Notes: generated from the letters alone by a model not told the origin. Positions 1 to 13,080 are shown, numbered from the stretch's first letter. The stretch is 64,000 bases of DNA from Lucifuga dentata (GCA_014773175.1 VXCM01000440.1:62001-126000); one strand, 5' to 3'. Program-made: numbers and translations.

Positions 1-1488
1 GTATGTCAGGGCTGAGAAAAATGGTTTCCTGTGGGGGTTTGAGGCCCAGGCCCTTTTCCCTCCTCTCTGCTCTCAGGGGTCCTGTCAGGCCAAGGTATTT
101 CCCCTCTCTGATTGACTCCAGAGATGAGCTGCTAGCTTGAAAGGCTGTATCGGTGCATGAAGTGTGTGATATATAAGTTGACAAAAACTTAATGTAATAA
201 CAGTTTACACAAGTAAATAATAATATTAATATATTATTTAAAATTGAGAAAAACTTAATATACTAATATCAAGTTTTCCTCAATTTTAGTAGTATATGGC
301 TACTTGCATATTGCATGATTTATATTCTTTCAGGGAAACCAGCATTTTGGATTCCTCATAACTCATCAGAAAATTCTTAATTAGGTTGATGCCATAGTCA
401 AAGAAATTTTGATATTTAAAGAATTTATTTCCATAACACTATACAGTGATTTTTTTTTTTTTTTTNGGGGTGGAAGATTTAATTATTTCAGTTTTTTCAT
501 CTACTACAATACAGACTGACTTGGTGTTGCTTTTATATGTATTAAAATGTTGCCAAACAGAGTTTGTGATGCAGTCTTTTCTTGTTCTGTCTCTGTCCTT
601 TGTTCTATGTGAAGCCCTGTAACACAAACCTTTTTGTTTAAACTTAAGTAAAATTGACTTCACTTTCCTGCAGTGAACTTATGTATCCATCTATTTCATT
701 CAGTTTTCAAGTGATTGTTGCATTTTCTCTTGCCTTATTTTGTTCAATCACATCAGCTCTGTGAGTTTTGGGACTCAATTTTCTGTGTCCAAACTGTGGG
801 TAATGCACTGTAGAAAGAAAGTCACCAGTCATGATACATTATACCAGATGAACTGCTCGTTATTTGTGAAGGAGTAAGAGGTGGCAGCCATTAAAAACCC
901 AGCCAAGACCATAAAATGCTTCACAGATATTTAGGGGTGGAATATCATTAATTACTGTAACATTGCTCTTGGGCTCCAGAGGAACCAGGGGCCCAGTAAA
1001 CCTGTGTTAATTTATTTTTAATGGTAGAATCCAGGTGTAGAAATGGCAGCTGGAATAAATCACAAAGGAAAGGCTCTACAGAATGATGGATGGCATACAT
1101 ATTTGGACAGGAGCTTTTTTTGTGAACAAAGTTCATGTGTTTTGTTTTAAGAATGGATTTTAAATGACAATGAAAGATGCTGTATTTGTAGTTCTTTTAA
1201 GTAGATGCAGTACAATCAAATACTCTAAAAGTCAAAGGATTTTATACGATTCCATGCTTATCTAATGTATGTCTGATAACTGTTTCTTCACTATTTCTCA
1301 TCAGTCATGTCTGACCCTTATGCAACCTTTCTTGCATGAGATTATGTGCCATTTTTTTCCACATATCTTTGCCTGTCACTCTTTCTACTGTGTGATTGAT
1401 ATAAAACAGAGTGGAGGACCTGTACTCCTCAAAAATAGTACTAATGATAAATAAGAAACTGAACTGATTTGAATAAATGTTCCCACAG
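1..1488 (+). other. svil: svil intron (partial, upstream of first visible exon)
   Basis: No coding exon was found here that resembles the preceding part of supervillin. The very first bases, GTATGT, fit a splice donor, so the window may begin at an exon end; this is inference only. The stretch is AT-rich, with a homopolymer T tract carrying a one-base N gap at 466. Confidence 0.5.
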
Positions 1489-3779
1489 AAGTCCAGTGTT
1501 GATGTGGAGTCCAAGATGTCGCTGGCAGACAGGATGAAGATCCTTAAGGAGAAGGAAGAGCAGTGGAAGAACAAAGGCAAAGGAGCAGCCAATGACTCCA
1601 TCCAGTTCACCGTCGCTGGACGCATGGCCAAGAGAGGTACATCATCCATCCCTCTCCATTAGTAATCAAGCATCATAAAATCTAAACGGTAATCTCTATA
1701 GTATACATCTTGCATTCTGGAATTGTGTGTTACTCGCAAAAATGTTACAACAAATGATTCATCAGTGTTGTTTTACACTGACAGCTCATTTGCAATTTTA
1801 GGTGGGTCACATTTGATCCTCCACACAGTGGCACCCACCCTAAAGAAATACAGTGGACATTTTCTACTTTTCTACTTTTATGCCGAACACTTCACTCTAA
1901 AGTATATGGGACTGTTAAAGGTGTAACTGCAGCATGATTATCTTGTTGTGTTCCACCAGGTCTTGTGTCAGATACAGGAAAGGAAGAGTCTCCGCTTATC
2001 TCTCTGAAGAAATCCAATGCCACACCTGTGAAGCCGCACAAAGGTACCACTAGAAATTCCCTTTGAACCTAATCAAGCTGTGAGTCATTCAATCAATCAG
2101 CTGATAAACCAGTTGTACCTTTTAATTTCAGTTTGTAAAAACGCTTGAAATAAACAAAAAAATCCATAATCCATCTACATTCAGTTTATTTTACTCTTTT
2201 TAATAATTAATACATTTTGAGCATTACAAACAGTATTGTTATTTTCTGCAGAAAAGTATTGTTTTCTGATACCCAGTCTAAATGTTAAGTAGAATTTGTT
2301 TCTGCCTGACAGAAATTTCCAGCAGAACTGCTGTAAAGGTGGAAGGAGATAAACGGCTTGACAAGCTTGAATCCTTCCTCGACAAGCTCCACAATAAAGG
2401 TAGAGTCCCCTCATTTCATGTTTTGTTTTAATTTTGACAGGAGATTACGAATTATGTTTTTAATGAGTATGTGCTTTATGTGTATATATCAAATTCTGTT
2501 ACACATTTTTTTCTAAACTTGAATTTCAAAGCCCTTTTACTTTTACCTTTCACTTGCTGTAGTCATGCTAGTGGAATTAATTGCAGTCAAATCAACAATA
2601 GTTCTCACATGTGCAATCCTTCTTTCATAGAGAAATTTATTACATTTTGGGGTGCTTGCTGTCATGTAACTTGAATTGCAATACTTGTCCTGTTTATGTG
2701 TAACACTTCCTGTTCCATCTTTCCTGTTTCCTGTCATGCTGGGTTGGTCAGGAGTGGGCAAAAGCTCCACATCCATCATTGAGGTGACAGCAGAGACAGA
2801 GAAAGAAGTGATGACTCTGGATGATGAGGAGACATTCGGCAATTTCTACAAATCCGTCTCACCATCAACACTCCAGAACTCCAGTGTGATAATGACCGAG
2901 GAGGACCTTAGCAACATCCACGCCAATACACCAAAGTGGGTTTATCATAATCAATTTTTATCCTTTTTCTACACCTATGGGACTATACACGAGTCCCATA
3001 GGTTTCTTCTGCATTTTTTACTCTTCTGCATTTTAATAGCTCTTTCCTGTTATAGACTCTTTGACTGTTTAGTAACACTCTATTTGTCTGTGTGTGTATG
3101 TATGTTCAGGCTCACCTCAGCTGTAGCAGAACACAAACGTGCAGTGCGACCGGCCAGAAGGAATCAGGGCTCCAGGAACCCTTTGCGAGCTTTGGCTGCC
3201 CGCAATGACATCCGCCAAGTCTATACTGAACAGAGGCTTAATGTAGCCACAGTGGAGACCAAGAGAATCCAAGTTGAAAGGAGTAAGACAAAATTATACT
3301 AACTACATTCATACACAAATAATGAATTTCCAGATACATCTTTTTTACATTTTCTTTTTCAGATACATCATCTGTGTATTTTCTATATCCACTTCCTCTG
3401 AAAAGATATTCTATGCAGACTAATTTTAGCCCAGTGACCTTTTTAAAGGTTATATAAGAGAAGTAGTACAGATGGCTGTCTTTTTTTAATAAAGCCTTCT
3501 TACTGGTTCTTGTTAATGTGACAGATTTGACTGAGGCATAACCATTCAAAATTTGATGTAGTAGTTTACCGTAAGTTAGTTGATAATTGCATCATTGACT
3601 GTCTTGCTTTCTGTCCCATCCAGTGGCGAAGCACTCAAACTTGGCCGACGTGGCCTTGGCTGGCCTTGCCAGCAAGGAGAACTTCCGTAAGGTCAGTCTG
3701 CGAAGTGTAAAGTCCACCGATGTTGTGACCAACAACAGTGCGCTGCCCTTCAACAAACTCATGCTTATTCAGGTTAAAG
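1489..3779 (+). other. svil: svil exons for the pre-gelsolin linker
   Basis: These six exons encode about residues 1-277 of the visible fragment, upstream of the first gelsolin-like repeat. The segment is rich in charged residues and begins with a basic/acidic helix-prone stretch ([20 protein letters not shown]). It continues through the conserved HKRAVRP block and the [10 protein letters not shown] block, both recognisable in human SVIL. Introns here are short (88 bp to about 350 bp). The intron between 2935 and 3110 is 174 nt, keeps the frame and has no stop. Confidence 0.85.
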
Positions 3780-6700
3780 GTCAGAAAAACACAGTCTTGT
3801 CAGTTCAGGATATGTATTTGCAGGTATATGTCTGAATAAAACCAAAGTGTGTGTGTATTGTGTGCAGGTCGGAGACATGTCCAGGTGCGCTTGGTGGAGC
3901 CCACAGCCCGGTCCCTAAACAGTGGAGACTGCTTCCTTCTCATAACACCAAAGCACTGCTTTATGTGGAGTGGCGAGTTTGCCAACGTCATTGAGAAAGC
4001 AAAGGTATTGACAAATTACAGAATGAAAGCTGTCATACTTTAATTCCTTAAAGAAACTCTGGCTTTTAGAACCAGTATTGATTTGAAAGCACTGAACCAG
4101 GCATTGGTGCAACACAATAAAATGTCCATTTAACCCAGTCATGATGTGTTTGCTCTCTGTGGCCAGGCCTCTGAGATGGCATCGTTTGTTCAGGTCAAGA
4201 GGGATCTCGGCTGTAAGGCCCCCCAGGTGACAGTCCTGGAAGAGGGTATCAACACTGAGAGTAGATGGGCCAGGGAGTTCTGGAGTCTGCTGGGAGGAAA
4301 GACCCAGTACAGAGGTACACAGTGGAGCTGCTCATACATACTCTGAGCTTTGGCACAACTTTAATATGAGGGTATACATATGTCGTCACGTTGAATAAAC
4401 ATGTTTAGTGTAATATATTGTTTTTTTTGATAAATTTGATAAATTATGTTTTTATGTGCATCTTGGGTCAATAACAGCACAACATCCTGGGATTGTTAGA
4501 GATAACTTGTTCACAGACACTCAAAGCTTGGTTTTTCATTTGAAGGATTATCTGTCTAACTATACCAGTTGGTCATCCTACATATGCATGGTCTGCTCAT
4601 TGCATGTGTGTCTGTGTGTGTGTGCGGTATAGGGGCCGGGGAGCCAGAGGAGGATGAGCTGTATGAGAATGGAGTGTTGGATTCTATTGGTGTATACAGA
4701 CTCCAGGGAGACAAACTGGTGCCTCATGAAGACGCCTGGGCATCCATCCCTAGTGTCTCTTTGCTCAATTCTAAAGAGGTACAGCCTTGCCTCCTACAAA
4801 AGTCTGAGCACTCTTGAAAAGCTTGGAAAACAAATCTGATCTGGAAAAGTTTTGGAATGGGATTGAAAGTCCAAGACATTGTTGAGTCTAGACAGACATT
4901 CTTTTGATTTGCTCGTTGTGAAGAACCTTGACTGTCCTAATCCTAAGCGAAACAGGCATATTCATGCTGCTTAGTTTCTAGCAACACCCATCATCCTTTG
5001 AAAATGGTGAAAACCAGCGGATGCAGTGAGTCTAGACTTTGCAACACTTCAGATTCTTAAGCTAGTTTGCTGCAAAATGTGATAGAAACCTGCTAATACG
5101 TGTCAGAAGTCAGTTCCATCTGATTAATGGTTAAATGAACTATGCGAAGTGCTTTTGATTACGTTTTTTTTTTTTTCCTTTATTCTCTTCCCATTCTCTT
5201 TCAACCACAAACCTTTCCTGCATGCCCCTACCTAAACTCTCTCTCTCTACCCTTTCTCTCTCTTCCTTCTGCCACTCATCCCCCACCCAACGCAGGTCTT
5301 AGTGTTTGACTTTGGTGCTGAAGTGTATGTATGGCACGGGAAAGATGTACCTTTGGGTGACAGGAAGGTGGCTGTCAAACTGGGCAAACAGCTCTACAGC
5401 GGCAGCTATGACTACAGCAACTGCAGAGTCAACCCCTTAGATGCTGGCTTCTCCAATACGGATGTCCCACAGTGAGTGTGACATGCAAAAACCCACCACC
5501 TTGTGATTTTTGTCATTTTGGGTTCTTTTTAATCCCAAACATGAAAATATTAAGTAGTTATGACACTGTCCACTTTTGCAACTTAGCGCTTTGAGGATAA
5601 ATATGCATTTAACTGCTTGATCATCCTAATAGTCTTTCAGAGTTATTATATTATCGATTGTGTTAAGGCATCCCCTAGTGGTTGTACCTTGCCTTTACCA
5701 CTGAGTTTATGACACCCTCCTTGTGTGCACTTTGCGACTGTGTGTGATATGCAGGCAGGGGGAGGNCTGAGTTTATGACACCCTCCTTGTGTGCACTTTG
5801 CGACTGTGTGTGATATGCAGGCAGGGGGAGGGACGTCCAAGCTGGGCTCTGTTTGGCAGGCTGTCGGAGCACAATGAGACAGCGCTCTTTAAAGAGAAGT
5901 TCCTGGACTGGGCGGAGAGGAAGAAGGAGGAATCAGCCCCACCTGAGGAAATCAAGGTAATGAAAAGTGGCCATGGCGGGTTGAACGTGAAATATGAAGA
6001 GATTTGTCCCAATTTAGAAAAAGTTGTCTAAACAACTGTTGTTTGTTCTGCATGACTGAAAGTATTACTTGCATCAAGGTAATGAATGTGCTGTGTTCTT
6101 TTAAGCCTCAAATAATGTTTACTGATGATCAATACCCCAAAGCATTTTCACTATGTTTACTCTGCTAGGAAGTAAGTAGGTGATAAGAGATGGGATGAGT
6201 GCGTTCTGACAATCACATTTATGAATAATCTACATACTAAAGGAGATATCACCTTTGTTCTCTGTCTGCTCAGAGCCCAGTGCAATCAAACGCACGCTCT
6301 CCTCTGGATTTGGACTTGCAGCCATGTGATGCTAAAATCCTGCTGGACAATGAGCCGGACCCAGTCAGTTGTGTTCTGGAGGGGGTGGATGTCCAGCGGG
6401 GGCATGGCTTCGTACGGACAGAGGATGGAAGGCAGGCAGAGTTGGCCACAGTATCCGTAGACACTTGGCACATCAAAGAGCACAGCGAGGTGGAAGTGGC
6501 TAAGGAGAGCATGGGCCAACTACACGAGGGCGACGCCTACATCATCCGCTGGAAGTATTCTGTCACCACAATTGGTGAGTCATATAGTCAGTAGATCAAA
6601 TAAACCAGCAAGCTTACGACTGAGAGATTTCAGTCTATGTCATTTTTGTAGTGTTATTGAACTGTCTATAAGTGGCAGCAGAAGTTCTGGTTTCATGCAT

Positions 6701-9700
6701 CGGGTTTGGTGTGGTTGTGTTGTCTATTGTGTCAGTGGGGAAACGACAAAAGCCAGGGGAGCAGAGCACCGGGGGTCCCGGAAGGGAGAGAAGTGCTTGT
6801 TTCTTTTGGCAGGGCCGTCACTCCAGCATCAGTGAGAAGGGAACCTCGGCTCTTATGACAGTGGAGCTAGGCAGCCACAGGGGGGCGCAGGTGAGCATGC
6901 TATGCCATGCAAATGCATGAGTTTTCAACTCTTCTTTTATTAATCAATAAAAGTGATATATTGGAAGTGATTTGTCAGTTTCTAACAGCTAAATAAATGC
7001 TTCATCTGTCCATTTGTCCATTCATTTATTCAGTCATTCAGCAGAAACACATTCAAAGACATATGTAAAGTGCTTAAAAGTGCTGAAAAGTGCTTAACGA
7101 CAGTGTGTTGAAGTTGTATAATAATAATAACTTTATATAACAAATTTCAAAACAGAGTTACAAGGTGCTTCACAATATAGCCAAGTTAACACTTATTTGG
7201 AATCAATTCAAAGCCTTACAGTAAAAATACGTTTTTCAGTTTTAAAAGAAGACACTGAGTTAGCCAGTCGCCGTCAGGGAATTCCACAACCTTGGGGCAC
7301 AAACAGAAAAGGCCCTGTCACCTTTAGTGACATGATAAGATCAAGAGTTTTTAGCCAGAGGATCTCAAACAGCAATCAGGCTTATAGCAAGTTAAAACAT
7401 CACGTATATAAGAAGGTGCTTGACCATGTAATGCTATAAAAACAATCAATAAAAGCTTAAAATCAATCCTAAGGCAAACAGGCAACCAATGAAGACCAGC
7501 AAGAATTGGACTAATATGGTCACTATTTCTGGAGCAAGTTAAAAGCCTAGCAGCAGCATTTTGGATACGCTGATTGTATCTAATTTATGGCTGTCCAGGT
7601 GTTGGTGAGCCAGGGGAAGGAGCCTCCATGTTTCCTCCAGCTCTTCCAGGCAGGTTTGATCATCCACAAGGGCAGCAGAGATGATAGTGCTGATAACACA
7701 GGTAAGAAACATTGTTGCTTGTTTTCAGAGATGCACTGTGTAACTAACTACTGATTACTGTGTAGTAGCTTCGCTTACACATCTTTTCATTAGAGTATGG
7801 TCTAGTTGAATATTTCTTTAGAATAAGCTTAAAGCAAAGAGTCACATTGCCACTGCTAAGACTGAGTTGAGTTTTGTCAAATAAATATCTGAAATATCTT
7901 TGAATATTCCCATGTGTATATCGTCCCTGCAGAGGGTTGGAGGCTGTTCTGTGTGCGTGGTGAAGTGGAGGTAGAGGCCTCGCTTGTGGAAGTGGACTGC
8001 CAGCGTGCGAGCCTGCGCTCTCGGGGCAGCCTGGTGCTCCTTAACGCTCATAAAGCCCATGTCTACCTGTGGCACGGCTGTAAAGCTCATGCCAGTGCCA
8101 GGCAGGTGGCCACCAGGGCTGTGGAAAAGCTACAAGAGAGGTAAGACACTGGCAGATGGTCAAATGGATGTTTAATGGATGAGCATCGGGTTGGTGTGGT
8201 GGACTAAGATTTTCCTTTGTGTTTGTGTTGACAAGGTGTCCCTCAGAATTAGGGCTGAGTGGTGCCAGTATTGTGAAAGTGGAGGAGGTGGAAGAAGGCG
8301 CCGAGCCTTTAGAGTTTCTGAAGGCTCTGGGTTTGCAAGACAAGAAGGCATATGACTGCATGCTGCAAGGTAAGCCCTCGTCTTCACAGGCTCCTCAATT
8401 TTCTTAGCAATATAAAATATTCTTCAGCTGACCCTAATGCATCCGACACCTCACCTATGAAGAGATCATTGGCAAAAATGAGAAAGCTTGTTAATGGCTG
8501 CCTCTGAAGAATATTTGAATTAAAGTGCTGAGATGTGTGCGTTGTCTCCAGACCCAGGGAAGTACAATTTCACACCCCGTCTCTTCCGGCTGAGTGGCAG
8601 CTCTGGGGTGTTTGAAGGGGAGGAGAAGCTGTATCCAGCCAGGGTGACAGAGGGAGTCATGGCGATGCCATTCCTCCAGGAGAACCTTTACTCTGCTCAT
8701 CAACCAGGTAGCACAGAACTGTTTCAAGGAATTTAGGATCTATTTTGATTCTTTCAACATCTGATGTTGGATAGGAGTATGTCTTTTATCTGTTATCACC
8801 CACTTTATATTTTAATATATAACATGTAGAAACTGAGAATTTGTATATGGCAGTTTTTGCTAAGACCTATATGCATTTGTAGCTGGACTGAGCTGTAGTC
8901 CTGATAAACTGCAATTGTAAAACACCAAAGAAAAGCACACTACTGATAACTGAGTTTAAAACTTAAATCATATTGTATGTAACAAAATGCCCCAAACCCA
9001 AGACCAAAAGTTGCTACCATATCTGCTGTCTCTATGGATGCATAGAGGAATGGATGGTTGTCTGGTTGTTTTGTACTTGGACTTAATCAGGGTAGGTTGG
9101 CTGAGCATGCATGCTCGTTTTAGTAACTCCCTGTTCCACAAAGTACATGTAGGTAACAGCATATATTCATATGACTTATTTATGCAGTAATACATATTTA
9201 TGTGAGTGTTGTACCACTTCAAGTAATTCCCTCACTGTCTCCTTACCAGCCCTGTTTCTGCTGGATAACCGGATGGAAGTGTACCTGTGGCAGGGCTGGC
9301 AGCCTGAAGACACTCAATGCACCGGCTCTGCAAAAATACGCTGGGACAATGAGAGGAAGTGCGCGATGGAGACTGTGCTGCACTACTGCAAAGGTCAGAG
9401 GTCACAGTTAGCATAGTAGCTGTGACCTAGACTGGTGATTTAAATGTTCGTGTGACAGTTATGTCAGGGCAGGTTAACTAACTTTACTAACTTATCTATA
9501 GCTGAGCCACGGATTTTGTGTCCTGATAATAGATTTATCATATTAAGAAATAGTTCGTAGGTTTTATGAGCCCTTGTAGTAACACGACAAACTCGTAAAT
9601 AGAGTTTTACTCCTCTTCAGCAGTGAGGCAGCACTCAGAAGAGTCATCGATTCCTAATAATCTCATTTATTCATTACTTTTACAGTCAACAGTGTATGGG

Positions 9701-11166
9701 ATAGATGATGGAATACTTTGAAGGTGTTGATAGGGGGAAATATGTCAAGATCGTCAAATTCAATAACTTTAATTATCTTTGGGACATGACTGTTGACAAT
9801 AGATACTGTGTGTTCATGAATAACAAACCATCTAACAAGTGCACAATGTACCTGAATTTGGAGCCAGCCTCAAATGAATCACCAGTTTGGTTTTTTATTT
9901 CTATTTTCTTTTCATCACCTCTCCATACCTGGCATGTTGTATGGTTTCCAGACAAGAACCCTCGGCGCCCCCCTCAGGCGTACTTGATCCTAGCTGGCTG
10001 TGAGCCCCTAACCTTCACCAATATCTTCCCTTACTGGGAGAAGGATCCCAGTATCGCTGCACAGGTGGGAGACTTTTCTTTTTGTCATATTGTTCCTTTG
10101 CGAGGTTTGGGTCTAGGATAGTTTTCCTAGCATCACAGCTTAGATAGGAGCCTTTTTTTTTAATCACTGCTAGAAAAAAATCAAGTTATTCTATTCAATA
10201 AGGATATAGTCATAGTGCTGAATGCCGCAAGTAGCATAACAAGTAAAGTCACGTCAGGTAGAATAAGAATAGAGAAGTGAAGCTACAGAATGGTGATTTG
10301 CATGATCTCTCTCGTGTAAATGGTTAGACTTTAACAAAGAGAGATGCAGTCAATCTCTGGGATTGAAGCCAGTGGCTTTTCATTCGACTGCTATTCTGCT
10401 TCTATAAATTGATAGTCTTTGTTATTCCCTACAGGCATTAATGTATTTGCACATATTATCATGTCATTTAAATATATTAATTCAAAAAAGAGCAGAAAGT
10501 TTGCTATTATTCAAGTACAGGATCACACATGATGCTTATTTCCGTGTATTATTTCATGTTTACGCTAATATATAATAGGTGCTCATGCAACTATAAAGTC
10601 TGTGTGCATTTTAGTATGTACTGATCTAAGTTTTCTTAGCGTGTGTGTGTGAAAGGTTGAGGGCTCCAGGAACAAAGTGATCTTGGTGAAGGAGGCGCTG
10701 TCTAAGCTCAGCAAGCAGCAGTACTCCATCGAGGAGCTGACTAGCAAGCCACTGCCAGAAGGAGTCGACCCTCTACGCCTGGAAGATTACCTGTCTGAGA
10801 AAGACTTCAAGGTACTTAGTGATCTAACAAGAATGCAAATAGGTCAGAAAAGTAATTTCCAAGCACTCAGTTAAAGAGGGGGAAAAAGCAGGAAAAGTTT
10901 AAATAGAAGGAAACATTGTCCCAAATATTAGACACTGAGCTATAATTCTTGTCCTGGTACAATTGTTTTCTTTCCCCAAATTACTGCACCACTTGGTCTG
11001 CCAGGACCAAATGTTGTCACATACAGAGATGACTGGCCCACTGTGACGTTTGCTGTCCTCTTCCATTCTGTTTTTTCAGAGGCTTCTAGAGATGACCCGA
11101 GTGGAATTCAATGCCCTGCCAAACTGGAAGCAAAAGAATCTGAAGAAAAGCAAAGGCTTGTTTTAA
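1489..11166 (+). CDS. svil: supervillin, C-terminal half (5' partial, 21 exons)
   Basis: Supervillin is a membrane-associated scaffold of the villin/gelsolin family that links F-actin and myosin II to the plasma membrane. Exons read at GT/AG sites with consistent phase: 1489-1636, 1960-2043, 2313-2399, 2752-2935, 3110-3282, 3624-3779, 3868-4004, 4167-4314, 4633-4778, 5296-5471, 5821-5956, 6274-6574, 6736-6890, 7599-7701, 7933-8140, 8236-8369, 8552-8707, 9250-9393, 9952-10064, 10656-10811, 11080-11166 (TAA). They sum to 3132 nt, or 1043 residues. The product follows human SVIL throughout (for example [66 protein letters not shown]) and ends KKSKGLF. The first exon here starts in phase 0, and upstream coding exons lie left of the window. 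Fish have more than one svil paralogue, and I cannot tell which copy this is. Acceptor 5820 lies in an assembly duplication. Confidence 0.95.
5701..5831. repeat. 65-bp direct duplication around a single N (assembly artefact)
   Basis: Bases 5701-5765 are repeated exactly as 5767-5831, with one N at 5766 between. The copy contains the 3' end of an svil intron, the acceptor AG and the first 11 nt of the exon. Five other single-N gaps in the window have the same architecture, so I read this as two overlapping contig ends that were not merged. The second acceptor (5819-5820) leads into the full exon. Confidence 0.85.
7110..7565. mobile_element. interspersed repeat in svil intron, class unassigned
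   Basis: The sequence has a layout I recognise from many teleost genomes: a start like TTTATATAACAAATTTCAAA and an 'acaaggtgcttcacaa' segment, then 'gggaattccacaaccttggggc', 'agaaaaggccctgtcaccttt', 'aggcaaccaatgaagacc' and 'agcagcagcattttgga'. It ends about 35 bp before the svil acceptor at 7598. It has no open reading frame. I cannot name the family; it is probably a retroelement-derived tail or a non-autonomous element. Confidence 0.5.
10656..11166 (+). other. svil: svil villin headpiece exons
   Basis: The last two coding exons (10656-10811 and 11080-11166) encode the last 80 residues. They carry [20 protein letters not shown], then [19 protein letters not shown], and end KKSKGLF followed by TAA at 11164-11166. 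The C-terminal KKxKGLF and the hydrophobic core positions are those of the compact villin headpiece. The domain is complete. Confidence 0.93.
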
Positions 11167-12500
11167 ATCATTTTGTACTCGAACCAAATAAGAGAGTATG
11201 TTTTCATATTCACAAAAAAATGTTCTTAAATTTTGTATTCCGAATTATGTCCTCATATTGTAAAGGATAAAATAAAATTTAAAAAAGCAAATGTACAATT
11301 TTGTTCAAATGTTGATCTGTGTATAATAACAATGCCATTTTTAAACTTCATGTATTTTAACCAGTTATGTGCAATTGTTAATCTCTTGATGTGAGATGTT
11401 TTTCTCCTCTCGTAAAAGTTACCCTCATCTTATAAATATGTAACATACATTAAATGGATTTTCTTTTATGTTTAACCCAGACATCAATTTTTTGGGAAAA
11501 TGTGTTTGTATTTTTTTTTTTTTTTTTTTTAATTGCTTGTGGTTGGAAACTCAAAGGGAGTTATCCATTGATTTAACATTTTGTAGAAAAGCCACTTCTG
11601 TGCTGTGGGATCAAATTGGTGGTTTGAAGTTGAACAGAAAAGTAAAACAAATCAAAATTCAGAGAACAGGGCCTATAATTTGGGGTTATTTGCAAAAAAT
11701 GTGATGAATAGAAACTTGTCAAATTGTCAGACCCTGAAACATGTTGATCTGTCAATTCTGCAGTCAGTGAATTTTATTCTTTTACAGTGTGGTACAAAAT
11801 TATGACTGATTATATGGGCTGTGTCATTGAACCAAACTGACTGCTAATTTGGAGACAGTTACTGCCTGTGTGCCATATTTGGGACCAAAACTAATCTTGT
11901 TATACATGTTTTTGTCAATCTGTGAGTGCATGTGAAAATGTGCAATTTCATAAGTAATTAGGTGTGTTTGTGTGCGAGTGTGTGAAAGAAACAAGGAGCG
12001 TATGTGTATCTGTGTATGACATAAACTGCCTTCATATAACCGTAGTTGAAAGCACAAATGTAAAGTGCATAAACTGTGCTGCTTGTTTTGGAAAATGGTA
12101 TGTTACGATATCAAACATACTGTCAGCGTCGCTGCCTGTGATGTCTGAATTTTTGTCATTTTCTGCATGATTTTAGTCTATTATTTACTGCAATATGCAT
12201 CACAGTTTGTATTGTGATTCATAAGATACAAAAATTACAGCATGTGGATACATCTACTTTGCCAGCTTTTCTTTCTTGGCACATAAAACTAACCCTTGGT
12301 GGCCGGGGAATGAGATGCTAATGCTCAGGATTTCCTCATTTTGAATAAAAATTATATATTTAAAAAATATACCATAATTCTTTGATTCTGATGTACTTCT
12401 AAATGGCATGGATGTTTTAACTTGTATACAGTATTCACCTCTTATACAAAAACAGGACTTTATCATTCCAAGACAAGGTGCCAATAGTTACATGCTATTC
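11167..12500 (+). other. svil: svil 3' UTR and downstream flank
   Basis: AT-rich non-coding sequence follows the svil stop codon. An AATAAA lies at 11271-11276, about 105 bp after the stop, and another at 12344-12349. Either could serve as the polyadenylation signal; the mature 3' end cannot be decided from sequence alone. A T-run of about 18 sits near 11513-11530. Confidence 0.5.
11271..11276 (+). other. svil: candidate polyadenylation signal AATAAA for svil
   Basis: A canonical hexamer about 105 nt downstream of the svil stop. A second AATAAA at 12344 is an alternative for a longer 3' UTR. Confidence 0.35.
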
Positions 12501-12514
12501 TTAATCATAAATTA

Positions 12515-12564
12515 TTTTGAGTATGCATTTTCCCCTTGAACCAGGGGGAAATGCATACTCAAAA
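12515..12564. repeat. short-loop inverted repeat, 21-bp arms
   Basis: Left arm 12515-12535 pairs with 12544-12564 over 21 positions, with a single G:T wobble (12531:12548). The loop is 8 nt (12536-12543). It sits within or just beyond the possible long svil 3' UTR. Confidence 0.8.
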
Positions 12565-13080
12565 AACAATCCTGCTTTGTTGTGGGCTTTTTATTTATTT
12601 ATTTATTTTAAAAAAAAGGGGTATTTTATAACCCTTTAAGCTGATCATGATGCCAGTTAAGCATCTATAGGAGATATGCAAATTTTTACACTTAGCTTTA
12701 TATAGCTGTAATGTATCTGCTAGTGCATACTATTTTAGTTATTCGGCACAACTATTTCCTTCAGGACAATTTTTATCTTATTTTATTCTTAATCATTTAT
12801 ATTTACATCATCTTTTTCAGGTTGAGTCTCCTAAAACTCTTAATGTTCAGTTTACATTTGATTTAAATTGCCTCAAGGGACACTATCTGAGCAGAATGTT
12901 ATGGATGGTGGATAACTAATAGGTGTTAAATACACTGGAAATGTAACATTTGCATTATGTTACTGTGCTAATATACAATGAATGAAGAAGAAGAATATTC
13001 CTCTTTTTGTTGAGTGTTCCTGCAACATTTAGAATGCTCTTTTGGAGCTACTGCATTATGAAGGACATGTTAATATGTAA

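Larger units (their letters stand above)
3868..10064 (+). other. svil: svil exons for the gelsolin-like repeats
   Basis: These thirteen exons encode about residues 270-963 of the fragment, the block of degenerate gelsolin-like repeats. Recognisable repeat cores are [24 protein letters not shown] (written only in part: LNSGDCFLL), [34 protein letters not shown] with [28 protein letters not shown], and [16 protein letters not shown]. The (V/L)YxWxG signature recurs, as in villin-family repeats. In supervillin these repeats are not known to sever actin as gelsolin does; that statement is family knowledge, not read from this sequence. Confidence 0.85.

Noticed and set aside
2676..2751. Start of a 208-codon ORF upstream of an svil exon
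   Set aside because: The real exon begins after TCAG at 2751; the upstream residues are intronic. Only the downstream intron read-through was kept as a finding.
9705..9951. 138-codon ORF start before an svil exon
   Set aside because: Intronic sequence; the exon begins at 9952, where phase and homology agree.
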